Assembly (NCBI GenBank): GCA_049487715.1
Contig: CP150554.1
Coordinates: 1-64,000 of the forward strand
DNA length: 64,000 nucleotides
Source: Pycnococcus provasolii
Lineage: Eukaryota > Chlorophyta > Pseudoscourfieldiophyceae > Pseudoscourfieldiales
Direction of reading: 5' to 3'
Position 1 is the first letter of the stretch. Each line of letters begins with the position of its first letter. The translations under genes were made by a program, and so were the position numbers. The notes below the pieces were generated by a model. That model searched no databases and was not told the DNA's origin. It worked only from the letters and a program-made list of their open reading frames with translations. Below, one piece after another: positions 9,950-17,900 of the stretch.

Positions 9950-11506
9950 ATGCACGCGCCGGCCGCCATGGTGCCTCGCGTCAACCAGCCTTGCGACACG
10001 TGGCAGGACACACTTGGAGGAGTATCTCATAACCGCAATCATCATGTTCATTTTATGGCTCCGCGCTCGATCCCGCCGGGATGCGTGCCCATGAAGTTTG
10101 GGAATGGGAAGGGACACCCGTACGTCTCTCGAAACGAAAATGTCGCAGAAGGCGTTGGAAACAGGCGCGAATTCAAACACGCGTGCCGTGCCATGGTAAA
10201 CACCGACGAACACAGACTCAGAGACGCACAACTCGTGAAACAACAAGCTAACATGCTCGTGCGAGCGTGCGACGTCGATAAAGTGAGTCATCGACCAAAC
10301 TACTCGCAAAACCTTGTCGCACGTAAGGCACCGTATGAAGAGAGGTTTCGCAGACTACGTCGAGCGTGCGAGGTGGGCGACGACCAACGCGCCGTTGACG
10401 TCCTAAGCGACGGGGACACTCACAGACTTGCGTGTCAAAAATACGAAAGCGACGAAACCGCGCTGCACGCCGCGGCGAGAGGAGGGGCCGCAGGCGCCGC
10501 GGAGGCGCTCCTGCACGCGGGCGCAGACGTCGACGCGCGCGACGTGCACGCACAAACACCCGCGCTCGTCGCGTGCGTGCACGGACACCCCACGGTCCTG
10601 CGTGTCCTACTGAGCGCAGGACGAGGACGAAACGTCACGTCGTGCCTTGCAGCCGCGGCAGGTGCGGTGCTTGCTCCGGAGCAGGAGCAGGCCTACGACA
10701 AGTGCGTAGATCTGCTTCTGCTCTACAGTGACAAGGGCGCGCTACTCGACGGCGTGTTCGCGCGTCGCCCAGATGACCGCGACAAAGCGAGAAGTGCACC
10801 CCTTCCAGCTGCGCACGCCGTGGCCAGGCGCCATGCTGAGGCATCCAACGTCGTGCGCACGGCAGCAATGCACGGCCGTGCGGGCGCTTTAAGCGCGCTT
10901 GTCGCAGCTGGATATCCGTGCTTCGTCGCGAGCGACGGGCCAGCTTCCACACCGCTGCACCTTGCCGCCTCCTCGGGCTCCGAGGCGGCTGTTCTCTGCT
11001 GCATCAGTGCACTGGCGGAGCACGCAAGCCGGCAGGCGGGACCTCGCACGTTTGCTCGAGAGTTGGAGTGGCGCGACGCATCGGGGCGCACGCCACTTGC
11101 CTGCGCACTGGAGGCTGGTGCGGAGTCGAGCGCTCGCCACCTCATACGCGTAGGTGCTGATTCCTCAACTTGCGGCATCGATGGGGCTCCTGCGTGGGCA
11201 GTCGCGGAGGCGAATAGCGCCGCGGCGGAGATTTGTCGCACACACGCAACCGCAGGTGGGCGCCTGGACCTGCCGACGGACGAGCACGCGTCTCCTTTCG
11301 CCGCGCGCAGGCGTGCCGCGCTCGTGGAAAGCGCTTTGGCGATGTACGCCCGCGCGAGGCGTGAGGAGCAAAGAGGCAGCGTGCCCTATGAGCGTCGTGT
11401 TGGCGAGCACACGTGGTCATGGCAGCAGCTTCCATGGAAGGCCCGTCTGTCCGAGCGCCTCGGTGACGCGGACAACCTTGGACGTGCTCCAAACCTTGTT
11501 TCGTGA
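9950..11506 (+). CDS. Ankyrin-repeat protein
   Basis: A 518-residue protein with at least four to five ankyrin repeats and no catalytic domain. The clearest repeat is near residue 165 (DETALHAAARGGAAGAAEAL, then LHAGADVDARD), followed by QTPALVACVHGHPTVLRVLL; a second cluster lies around 330-430 (STPLHLAASSGSEAAVLCC and SGRTPLACALEAGAESSARH). The segment before the repeats (EERFRRLRRACEVGDDQRAVDVL) reads as a capping helix pair. The N-terminal 110 residues are basic and Asn/His-rich without a fold I recognise; later ATGs at 9968 and 10055 are possible starts. The C-terminus (after about 450) is Arg-rich and ends with Trp-containing segments. Ankyrin repeats mediate protein-protein contacts; the partner is unknown. 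The stop lies 143 bp from the convergent eEF1B-like gene. Confidence 0.85.
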   Translation: MHAPAAMVPRVNQPCDTWQDTLGGVSHNRNHHVHFMAPRSIPPGCVPMKFGNGKGHPYVSRNENVAEGVGNRREFKHACRAMVNTDEHRLRDAQLVKQQANMLVRACDVDKVSHRPNYSQNLVARKAPYEERFRRLRRACEVGDDQRAVDVLSDGDTHRLACQKYESDETALHAAARGGAAGAAEALLHAGADVDARDVHAQTPALVACVHGHPTVLRVLLSAGRGRNVTSCLAAAAGAVLAPEQEQAYDKCVDLLLLYSDKGALLDGVFARRPDDRDKARSAPLPAAHAVARRHAEASNVVRTAAMHGRAGALSALVAAGYPCFVASDGPASTPLHLAASSGSEAAVLCCISALAEHASRQAGPRTFARELEWRDASGRTPLACALEAGAESSARHLIRVGADSSTCGIDGAPAWAVAEANSAAAEICRTHATAGGRLDLPTDEHASPFAARRRAALVESALAMYARARREEQRGSVPYERRVGEHTWSWQQLPWKARLSERLGDADNLGRAPNLVS

Positions 11507-11649
11507 AAGATAAAAACAAAATACACGGAAAGGAAGAAATTGTACCATATTGTACATATAATTTTATTATTTTTTTCAAGGCGATGCCAAGTTACAAAAT
11601 TAACAAAACCCACGAAAAAAAATGGTTCTGTTCCCACGGGACAAAACGT

Positions 11650-12570
11650 TTAGCTTGGGAAGTCGTCGTCGCCGTACACGTATTCGCCGTCGTCGTCGTC
11701 GTCGTCGCCGGTATCCTCCGGGAAGCATCCACGCTCACGCAGGTACGAAAAGCCGTGCGCCATGGCGGCATCTTTCATCTTGATGGTGAACATGCCAGCG
11801 TCGGGGTTCGCCTTGGCGATGGCCGTCGCAAGTCCAGCATCTCCTCCAGCCTGGAGCTCTCCCTTCACACCGGCATCCCCGCAGACGCTCTTCAGCCACT
11901 CCGTGGCGTTGATGCGGTTCTGCTTGTCCTTGGGCACGTACGCGACCATGGACATCGCCTCCGTTCCGGCGGAGAAGAGCATCTTGCCCACGTGTCCTGA
12001 TCCACCACGTCGCTCCTCGCCATCGGGGTCAGGCACCTCGTTCATCGCCTCCATGGACATCTTCAGGAACTTCAGCTCACCGTCCGGCTTTTCCATGGTG
12101 GTGCAGAAGAACTCGAGTCCTCCCATGTCCGCGGCACCTTCGATCTCGACACCCTTCTTTCCACCCTCCTTGGTAACATCCTTGATGAGCTTCTTTTCGA
12201 TTTCCGCCTGCTTGGCCGCCTTCATCGCGGCGATCTCCTCGGCGGATGGCGGCCCCTTCTTTCCACCGTCTTCGCCACCCTTCTTCTTATCCTTTTTGGA
12301 TGGCGCTGCTGCTGCGGCGGCGGCGGGCGCAGCCGCAGCACCAGAGACACCGGTGACACCCTCTGGCGTTCCCGGGAACGTGCTAGCGACGAGCGCGCTG
12401 ATGTGCGCGTACCATCGCGCGGCGTGCGGCGTCGCAGCTGCGGCGGGCGGTGCCCCTGCGAGCGCCATGAAGACGGTCAGGTCATCGGTGGACGCCTGGT
12501 ACCCCGAGACGTAGCTGCGCGTCGCCAGGTGAGTATCGAGGTCCTTAACGGACTTGTACGCGTACGGCAT
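11650..12570 (-). CDS. eEF1B-type N-terminal domain protein with an atypical C-terminus
   Basis: A 306-residue protein. The N-terminus (about residues 1-75) resembles the GST-C-like N-domain of eEF1B beta/delta: LDTHLATRSYVSGYQASTDD followed by a Trp-Tyr segment. An Ala-rich linker and a Lys-rich charged stretch (SKKDKKKGGEDGGKKG, about 95-110) follow, then a helix. The C-terminal half does not read as the eEF1B guanine-exchange domain. It has VGKMLFSAGTEAMSMVAYVP and a Gly-containing VKGELQAGGDAG that recall, weakly, the C-terminal DHHA1-type region of alanyl-tRNA synthetase. It ends in a run of Asp (DDDDDD) and EYVYGDDDF. A role in translation or aminoacyl-tRNA complexes is plausible from the N-domain only. 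The ATG at 12570 was chosen because the eEF1B-like sequence begins immediately after it. Confidence 0.7.
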   Translation of the reverse strand: MPYAYKSVKDLDTHLATRSYVSGYQASTDDLTVFMALAGAPPAAAATPHAARWYAHISALVASTFPGTPEGVTGVSGAAAAPAAAAAAAPSKKDKKKGGEDGGKKGPPSAEEIAAMKAAKQAEIEKKLIKDVTKEGGKKGVEIEGAADMGGLEFFCTTMEKPDGELKFLKMSMEAMNEVPDPDGEERRGGSGHVGKMLFSAGTEAMSMVAYVPKDKQNRINATEWLKSVCGDAGVKGELQAGGDAGLATAIAKANPDAGMFTIKMKDAAMAHGFSYLRERGCFPEDTGDDDDDDGEYVYGDDDFPS

Positions 12571-12887
12571 GTTGCTTGGAGTGTGGAGACCCACTTGCCG
12601 GAGAGGGATGTTGTTTTGAGATCGACGACGCGCCGCCACCCACCTCCAACAAGGGAAGGGAAGGGAACTGGGAAGCTGGGATACCGGTCCCACCAGAAGG
12701 AGAGTTCAGATTTCCCAGACCAGAGGAGAGTTCCCCGAGAGAAGAACCCGAGGCGTCCTAACCCTAACCCTAATACCTATGATGTGGACCTCTTCTTGCC
12801 TTCTTACCCGGTGTGCCTATTTGGTATGCGGCGGCGCCATACGAATCTTTCGGAAAACACGTTTGAGATCAGTGCAAGCCTTTTGTG
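12571..12887. promoter_or_regulatory. Divergent promoter spacer with a telomere-type tract
   Basis: The spacer separates the starts of the eEF1B-like gene (minus) and the LRR gene (plus). It contains CCTAACCCTAACCCTAAT at 12757-12774, two and a half telomere units far from the chromosome end. The stretch 12640-12740 is purine-rich (GGGAAGGGAA, AGAGGAGAG). No TATA box is obvious. The promoter role is inferred from gene orientation. Confidence 0.6.
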
Positions 12888-14315
12888 ATGGTGTGGGGAG
12901 CCCACTCCTCAGCAGGTAGTACTTTAGAAGCTTTACCCCCTTCATGGCTACAGACGATAACCGACGCTTTGGATTCGCTGGATTCCTCTCAGTCTCCTCC
13001 TCCTCCTCCTCTTTCTTTGACTTCTTGCGTGGTCCTGCCCTCTCGAACACTGTCGCACGCTCACTATGTCACTATACACCAAGCCGTTCAAGCAAACCTT
13101 TTAACCAACCTTACGGAAATTGTCATCCCGCGTGGACCAACGGACGAAAATTCAGCACGTTGTTTGGCAGCTATCATCGCAAGTTCGACATCTCTGCTGG
13201 CTGTAAAGGTCGGGTGCTCTCTCATCTCCGACGCCGTGTTGGCATGCATACTCACAGACGGTGCAGCAAATGCACCTAGCGTGAAAGATCTCACCATATC
13301 AGGACCAGGAAATGCCGCGAACAACACGTGGTGTGCGCTCGCTGACGCCATCAAAAACAACAAGAACATCGAATCCGTCACCATGGAGGGACACGACGAC
13401 GTTGACGAAACGTCCATGGCACCACTCGCAAACGCGCTCGCCGCAAGAAACAGCGCTCTTAGCACGCTCGACGTGTCGGCGTGCACGTGGACTGATCCAA
13501 ACGGCACGAAACAGCTCGGAGTTGCCGCCAAGTCCATCAAACACCTCGTCGCCAACCACTGCAACATGACGACACCCGAGACAAAAGTAGGTGACTGCAT
13601 CCTCAGTGGCGTCGTCAGCGCACTGGACAATACTGCAACGCTCGTGTCTCTGTCCCTCAGAGACTCGGGTGCATCCGATGACGCCATTAAGCAGCTTTTC
13701 GACGCACTAGGAAGCGAACACGCCGTGGCACCGTCGCTCGCCCAATTCGACTTTGCGAGGTGTCAACTGGGCGTCGAAAGCCTCGTCGCCATCGGAACGT
13801 GTGCAAGAAAAAGGCATGCACAAAGCTTGCCCGCACTTCAGCTCGATGTGTCGGACAACGAACGCGTGGACGACGATGCCGTCTCCGCACTCGCCGACGC
13901 AAACATGGGCGAGGGGATTTGTGCACTCGATGTCAGCGGGAAGACGCTTTCAGAGCGAGGTGCGTGCGCCGCAGCACGCGCAGTTGGCTCGATAGGTTCG
14001 CGCCTCTGCGTGAATGGCGCAAAATTAGGTGCCGGCGCCGCCGTTAGGCTGCTCACGGAGGCGAAGGATGCCGGCTGGCTCACGTCGTGCACGCAGCTGA
14101 GAGCGTGCGAGTGCGACATCGACACGGAGACACTAGCGGCAGTCGCGGAGGTTGTGCGCGGTGGTGCGCTGCCGGCACTCACGACGCTTGAGCTTGGAGG
14201 CAACCCCTGCATCGCTGACATTGCTGCGGAGGAGGGTGGCGAAAGTGCGAAGGATGCTGTCGAAGAACTTCGCGCATGCCGAGAAGGTATCGACATCCAC
14301 GTGCGTGCGGCTTAG
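12888..14315 (+). CDS. Leucine-rich-repeat (RNI-like) protein
   Basis: A 475-residue protein composed mostly of ribonuclease-inhibitor-type leucine-rich repeats: repeating units with L-x-x-L-x-(V/I)-x-x-(C/G/N), such as NSALSTLDVSACTWTD, ATLVSLSLRDSGASDDAIKQ, GICALDVSGKTLSERGACAA and PALTTLELGGNPCIADIAAE. Each repeat is followed by an Ala-rich helix (for example MAPLANALAARN). This is the NLR/RanGAP style of LRR, with no NB-ARC, TIR or kinase domain attached. The N-terminal 50 residues are Ser/Pro-rich. LRRs of this kind bind proteins; in algae many are of unknown function. The frame opens at a GTG at 12885, but ATG 12888 is the natural start. Its 3' end is 48 bp from the convergent dioxygenase gene. 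Confidence 0.85.
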   Translation: MVWGAHSSAGSTLEALPPSWLQTITDALDSLDSSQSPPPPPLSLTSCVVLPSRTLSHAHYVTIHQAVQANLLTNLTEIVIPRGPTDENSARCLAAIIASSTSLLAVKVGCSLISDAVLACILTDGAANAPSVKDLTISGPGNAANNTWCALADAIKNNKNIESVTMEGHDDVDETSMAPLANALAARNSALSTLDVSACTWTDPNGTKQLGVAAKSIKHLVANHCNMTTPETKVGDCILSGVVSALDNTATLVSLSLRDSGASDDAIKQLFDALGSEHAVAPSLAQFDFARCQLGVESLVAIGTCARKRHAQSLPALQLDVSDNERVDDDAVSALADANMGEGICALDVSGKTLSERGACAAARAVGSIGSRLCVNGAKLGAGAAVRLLTEAKDAGWLTSCTQLRACECDIDTETLAAVAEVVRGGALPALTTLELGGNPCIADIAAEEGGESAKDAVEELRACREGIDIHVRAA

Positions 14316-14363
14316 CCTTATATACATATGTTGCATTAAGTGTACAAAGGAGGACTATTTTAT

Positions 14364-15545
14364 TCACGTTTCGAACAGGGAATGCTGTCCGTAGTTCCTC
14401 CGCTCCTTGTACCATGTCTTGTGATACACGAATTGAATCAACGAACGCTGGTTCGACCCGTCACACGTTCGTGCATGTTCGTCAAATGCCATGCCTTTGT
14501 GCAGCAGACGGTAGTCGTACACCACGAATCCACCTGGGTTCAAATCAGCTTCTACGCTCAAGTCCATGGCATCCGCAAACGCGCCAAAGCCGACAAGCTG
14601 CTCGCGCGCATGACTGCCTGGCCAAAAGGATGTTGCGCCAACGCCATTCGTCGAAGGACCGCAAGCGTCGAGCGCAAGGAATACGCAGACGGCATACGGC
14701 GTTGCTTCACCTTCGCCTCCCATACCACTCAGCGGCATGTCCTCCGTAAAGTATCCAGCACCCGCCTGGACGTGCGCTCCGTCTGAGTGCCAGCGCTGGT
14801 CTGGTGAACCTCGGCGGCTGTACACTGCGCTGCACTGACACCTCCACTCGTCTTTGCCAAGTAAGGAGTCTACCAAGGGTATCCATGCCGCATTTCTTGC
14901 GAGGTGAACAAGAGCCTGCACGCCGTCGTCGTCCACTGCTTTGCTTGGTGGCATGCACACGAAGTCGGTGTCGACATTCTTTGCAATGCCGCTTGCAAGA
15001 ATCTGGTCAAATCGTTTTCCTCCCCGGCTTGATATTTCGCGAAAGTCGAACGTTTCGTTCGTTCCTGTTATGTCCCGACGTGCTAGTGCCTCGTCAGCCG
15101 CGTCGCAGTGCGTTTGGACGAGAGAGCGAAGAGCACTTATAGTGTGGTCACTATTCGTTGTCGACCCCTTTGGGGAAATGAGCACACCGAACTTGAGAAA
15201 GTGTTCTTCGTCGTTCGTTGAAAACTCCATGGCGAGATCCTTTTGCGTCACAGGCTGAACGGGCAGCAGGCACGGGCACGTCGCCGCGACTTCCACACCT
15301 TTTACGTCCACGTCGGAGGGTGATGAAGCGATTGATGCGAGCACATCGCGTTCTTGGGACGACGGGAAGGACACAAGCACATTAAACAAGGATCTTTCCT
15401 TCTCTGGAGAAGGATAAGATGCATGCATCGTCAAGGAATGTGCGCTGAGCAGTGAAGTCACTGAGGACTCACAGTGAGATGATGAGGACACATAGGACAC
15501 CTCCAGGCACGCGCACGTTCTTCGTGGAGCCGCCGCCGCCGCCAT
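14364..15545 (-). CDS. 2-oxoglutarate/Fe(II) dioxygenase, PhyH-like
   Basis: A 393-residue protein. The C-terminal two thirds carry the double-stranded beta-helix signature of 2OG-Fe(II) oxygenases: the iron-binding HxD pair in QRWHSDGAHV (about residue 255), the distal His in YDYRLLHKG (about 350), and the 2-oxoglutarate-binding Arg in QRSLIQFVYH about 20 residues later. The sequence ATSFWPGSHAREQL between them is typical of the phytanoyl-CoA dioxygenase (PhyH) branch, whose members hydroxylate small molecules or proteins. The substrate cannot be told. The N-terminus has an Ala/Ser/Cys-rich leader that could be an organellar targeting peptide. The frame is open from a GTG at 15551; the ATG at 15545 is used. 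A second gene-internal ATG exists at about residue 40. Confidence 0.85.
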   Translation of the reverse strand: MAAAAAPRRTCACLEVSYVSSSSHCESSVTSLLSAHSLTMHASYPSPEKERSLFNVLVSFPSSQERDVLASIASSPSDVDVKGVEVAATCPCLLPVQPVTQKDLAMEFSTNDEEHFLKFGVLISPKGSTTNSDHTISALRSLVQTHCDAADEALARRDITGTNETFDFREISSRGGKRFDQILASGIAKNVDTDFVCMPPSKAVDDDGVQALVHLARNAAWIPLVDSLLGKDEWRCQCSAVYSRRGSPDQRWHSDGAHVQAGAGYFTEDMPLSGMGGEGEATPYAVCVFLALDACGPSTNGVGATSFWPGSHAREQLVGFGAFADAMDLSVEADLNPGGFVVYDYRLLHKGMAFDEHARTCDGSNQRSLIQFVYHKTWYKERRNYGQHSLFET

Positions 15546-15912
15546 GAACACCTATCCATAAGAGTGTGATGTTGTGTGACCCGATAAAAAAACCTCCCTC
15601 CGAAAAAAATCAAAGTTTACCACCCTCCGGACTGGTTGCCATCCGGCCGGTGTTTGCATCACGTTGATTCAGGTTGTTAGAAGACGACCCGTACGCTCGC
15701 GGCCGGGTGCGAGACCTGGGTGCTCGCAATGAACCTCGCGGCCGGCCTGCGCAAGCACGCGGCCGGGGTAAGTAAATGTCCAAGTTTTTTTACACAACAC
15801 ATGGATGACATGAGGAGAGCAACTTTTTCATCGGGAGAGCAACGTTGTGTGTCCGCGTGTCCTTCAGTCGAAACAAAAGCAAAAACAAATCTCAGGACCT
15901 TTTGGCAGAGAC
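15546..15912. other. Intergenic spacer upstream of the dioxygenase gene
   Basis: This spacer lies between the dioxygenase start and the 3' end of the Tudor-like gene, both on the minus strand. Three copies of CGCGGCCGG occur at 15698-15706, 15737-15745 and 15758-15766, a possible protein-binding or methylation-sensitive site. An A-rich run (GATAAAAAAACC) lies near 15585. There is no TTAGGG-type tract. Confidence 0.5.
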
Positions 15913-17487
15913 CTAGACGCCGAGCACATCTAGGAATGCCTGGCCTGCCGCGGCGGCGGTTGCTGCCGCCTGCGCTGCCGCAGATGCCGCCGCGGTGGCT
16001 GCGGCAGCCTGCTCAGCCGCACTCTCTGCCAAGCGCTCGGCCGTCTCAGCCTTGACGGCAGCGGCGGCGGATGCCGCCTGCAGTGCCCTAAAAGCCTGCT
16101 GCACAGCGGGCCCTCCGGTTGGGCAGAGCTGCGGCACGCGAACATGAACCGGCGCATCCTCCGACGCGTCGAACGCGGTGACGAGCGTGTCAGGGCGCAC
16201 GTTCGCGCCATCGCCAGCCTTGGGCAGTGCCGACGTCGCAATCGCCGTCGCATCGAGCGCAGTGCGAATGCGAGCCTGCAGGTTCGACTTGAACGCGCGT
16301 AACGTGCTTCCGAGAGCCTCGCTTGACACGTACACCTCCCGAGCGCTGTCGTGGTACGGCCCACGATCGGAGGGGTCGTCGTACAGAACACTCACCTGCG
16401 CGAAGCTAAGCGTCAGCGTCCAAGGAATGCTAAGCTCGTCGCGACCCACCGTCGCCGCATTCAGCTGCTTCGTGCGCAGCGTCATGCCTTGCACCACCCC
16501 TCGATAGCACGCATCCTCGTCAGGCCACCAAACCCAGCAGCGCGCACCCGCAAGCGCCGCGCTGAGGCATGAGATTGCCGACGCTGGACTTGCGCCACGA
16601 CTGTGCTCGACGTACGTTCCGAGGCTCGCGAGCGTTTCCTGCATATTGAGGTGATTTTGCGGTATCCGGCCGTGGCACTGCCACTCAGGAATCCCTCGAC
16701 TCGCCAACGTCGTCGCGTTCTGCGTGAGGCGTGCTAGTGGAGTGGCACCGTCGAGCTGCTCCTGCGACACGTGCGGCGTTGCCGGCGCCAGGTACTGCAC
16801 CGTGTGCTCGAATCCAGGAATTTTTGACGTCAGCATAGGTTCGTGGAACGGAAGCGCTCCCAGCGGGAACGGAGGTGGTGGTGGTCCCTCAGGCGCGGGA
16901 TAGGGCGTGTCGTCTTCTGCACTCTTGCGCACCGGGGTGCCGCCGCCGAGCTTCATACGCCTCGGAGACGGTGCCCCGCCACTGAATCGCCCCTTAGACT
17001 TCAACGCGGGTGCCGCCACTGTGGCGGCGGCTGATGCCGATGCGGCAGTCGTTCCGAGTATAGTGGCTGCGTCAGCTGCGCGCGTTCTGCGTGCGCTGTC
17101 CTCGACACGCGTGGTGACGAACGACTCGACGAATGCGCGAACGGCTCGTGCGTACACGTGGTGCATGTCGTGTTGCACAGGCGGCGGCACTTCGGCATCT
17201 GCGTCTGCGGCGGTTGCGTTTTCCTCTCTGTCGTACACGACGTGCACCTGCATCGGCTTGGCTTTTGTGTTGGTCTTGACGACGAATCCTCGGTACGACC
17301 GATCTTCGGCGGGCACGTGTACCCAAACGCGCTGGCGCGAGGAAATCAGGTGCGTGAAGAATGCGTCCCGCGCTTCTACATTGCTCCCTAACGAGTTGGA
17401 CGTAGACATGCACTCGAGAACGTTCAGGAACATGTGCGGGGGTAGGCCAAGACGCGTCATGTAAACGGACGCCGAGGACGCCGCCAT
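15913..17487 (-). CDS. Protein with two Tudor-like modules and an Ala-rich tail
   Basis: A 524-residue protein that I do not recognise as a named family. Two internally similar modules are visible. The first (about residues 50-90) has RVWVHVPAEDRSYRGFVV followed by MQVHVVYD. The second (about 315-390) has RCWVWWPDEDACYRGVV followed, after an insert, by VSVLYDDPSD. The pattern (aromatic/Val strand, P-x-E/D-D-x-x-Y-R-G, V-x-V-x-Y-D) fits a Tudor/Agenet-like chromatin or methyl-peptide reader barrel. Between them lie Pro-rich segments (PPPPPFPLG). The last 80 residues are a long Ala/Glu helix (AERLAESAAEQAAAAT), probably coiled coil. A nuclear reader role is inference. Start at the ATG 17487; the preceding codon is GTG. 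Confidence 0.75.
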   Translation of the reverse strand: MAASSASVYMTRLGLPPHMFLNVLECMSTSNSLGSNVEARDAFFTHLISSRQRVWVHVPAEDRSYRGFVVKTNTKAKPMQVHVVYDREENATAADADAEVPPPVQHDMHHVYARAVRAFVESFVTTRVEDSARRTRAADAATILGTTAASASAAATVAAPALKSKGRFSGGAPSPRRMKLGGGTPVRKSAEDDTPYPAPEGPPPPPFPLGALPFHEPMLTSKIPGFEHTVQYLAPATPHVSQEQLDGATPLARLTQNATTLASRGIPEWQCHGRIPQNHLNMQETLASLGTYVEHSRGASPASAISCLSAALAGARCWVWWPDEDACYRGVVQGMTLRTKQLNAATVGRDELSIPWTLTLSFAQVSVLYDDPSDRGPYHDSAREVYVSSEALGSTLRAFKSNLQARIRTALDATAIATSALPKAGDGANVRPDTLVTAFDASEDAPVHVRVPQLCPTGGPAVQQAFRALQAASAAAAVKAETAERLAESAAEQAAAATAAASAAAQAAATAAAAGQAFLDVLGV

Positions 17488-17900
17488 CACGGGTTATGAG
17501 GATGAAGAATGAAGAGGGTGAAAAGACCTCGGGGGCCCTCCGGGGCGGGGAAAGCAGACCACCACAGACCACCTACGGAGCAGGCAGAATGCCCCCCTCG
17601 ATCCAAGGACGGGTCCCCGTTTAGGAGTGGGATTCTATCCAGGTAAACTTTTTAATGGCGTTGACGAGTCCTGGTATGTACCTTGTTCTTTCCCTTTAGC
17701 CTTTAGGCTTCGTGGTGACCAGTGGTGTTGTTATGGTAGCCTGGCACCTGCGGCGGTTGTAGTCCTCCTATTTGATGGTATCAACCTGATCCATCTACGA
17801 TAGATGAAATAATAGAATGATTTCATTGATCGACATGTTACATTATTAAAAATATAGACTAAGGTAGTGAGTTCACCATTTCTTACTTACATAACATACT
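17488..17900. other. Intergenic spacer upstream of the Tudor-like gene
   Basis: The spacer separates the Tudor-like gene start from the 3' end of the LSM14/MYND gene. The part nearest the gene start (17500-17640) is GC-rich and holds TCCGGGGCGGGG-like sequence; 17770-17880 is AT-rich and probably contains the 3' UTR of the downstream neighbour. No gene, tRNA or telomere-type tract is seen. Confidence 0.5.

Noticed and set aside
11762-12514. 250-codon plus-strand ORF antisense to the eEF1B-like gene
   Set aside because: Low-complexity mirror of the real minus-strand gene; no independent signal.
15729-15775. Possible first exon on the plus strand (MNLAAGLRKHAAG followed by GTAAGT)
   Set aside because: Looks like a presequence exon with a good 5' splice site, but the plus strand downstream runs antisense into the Tudor-like gene and no second exon is visible.
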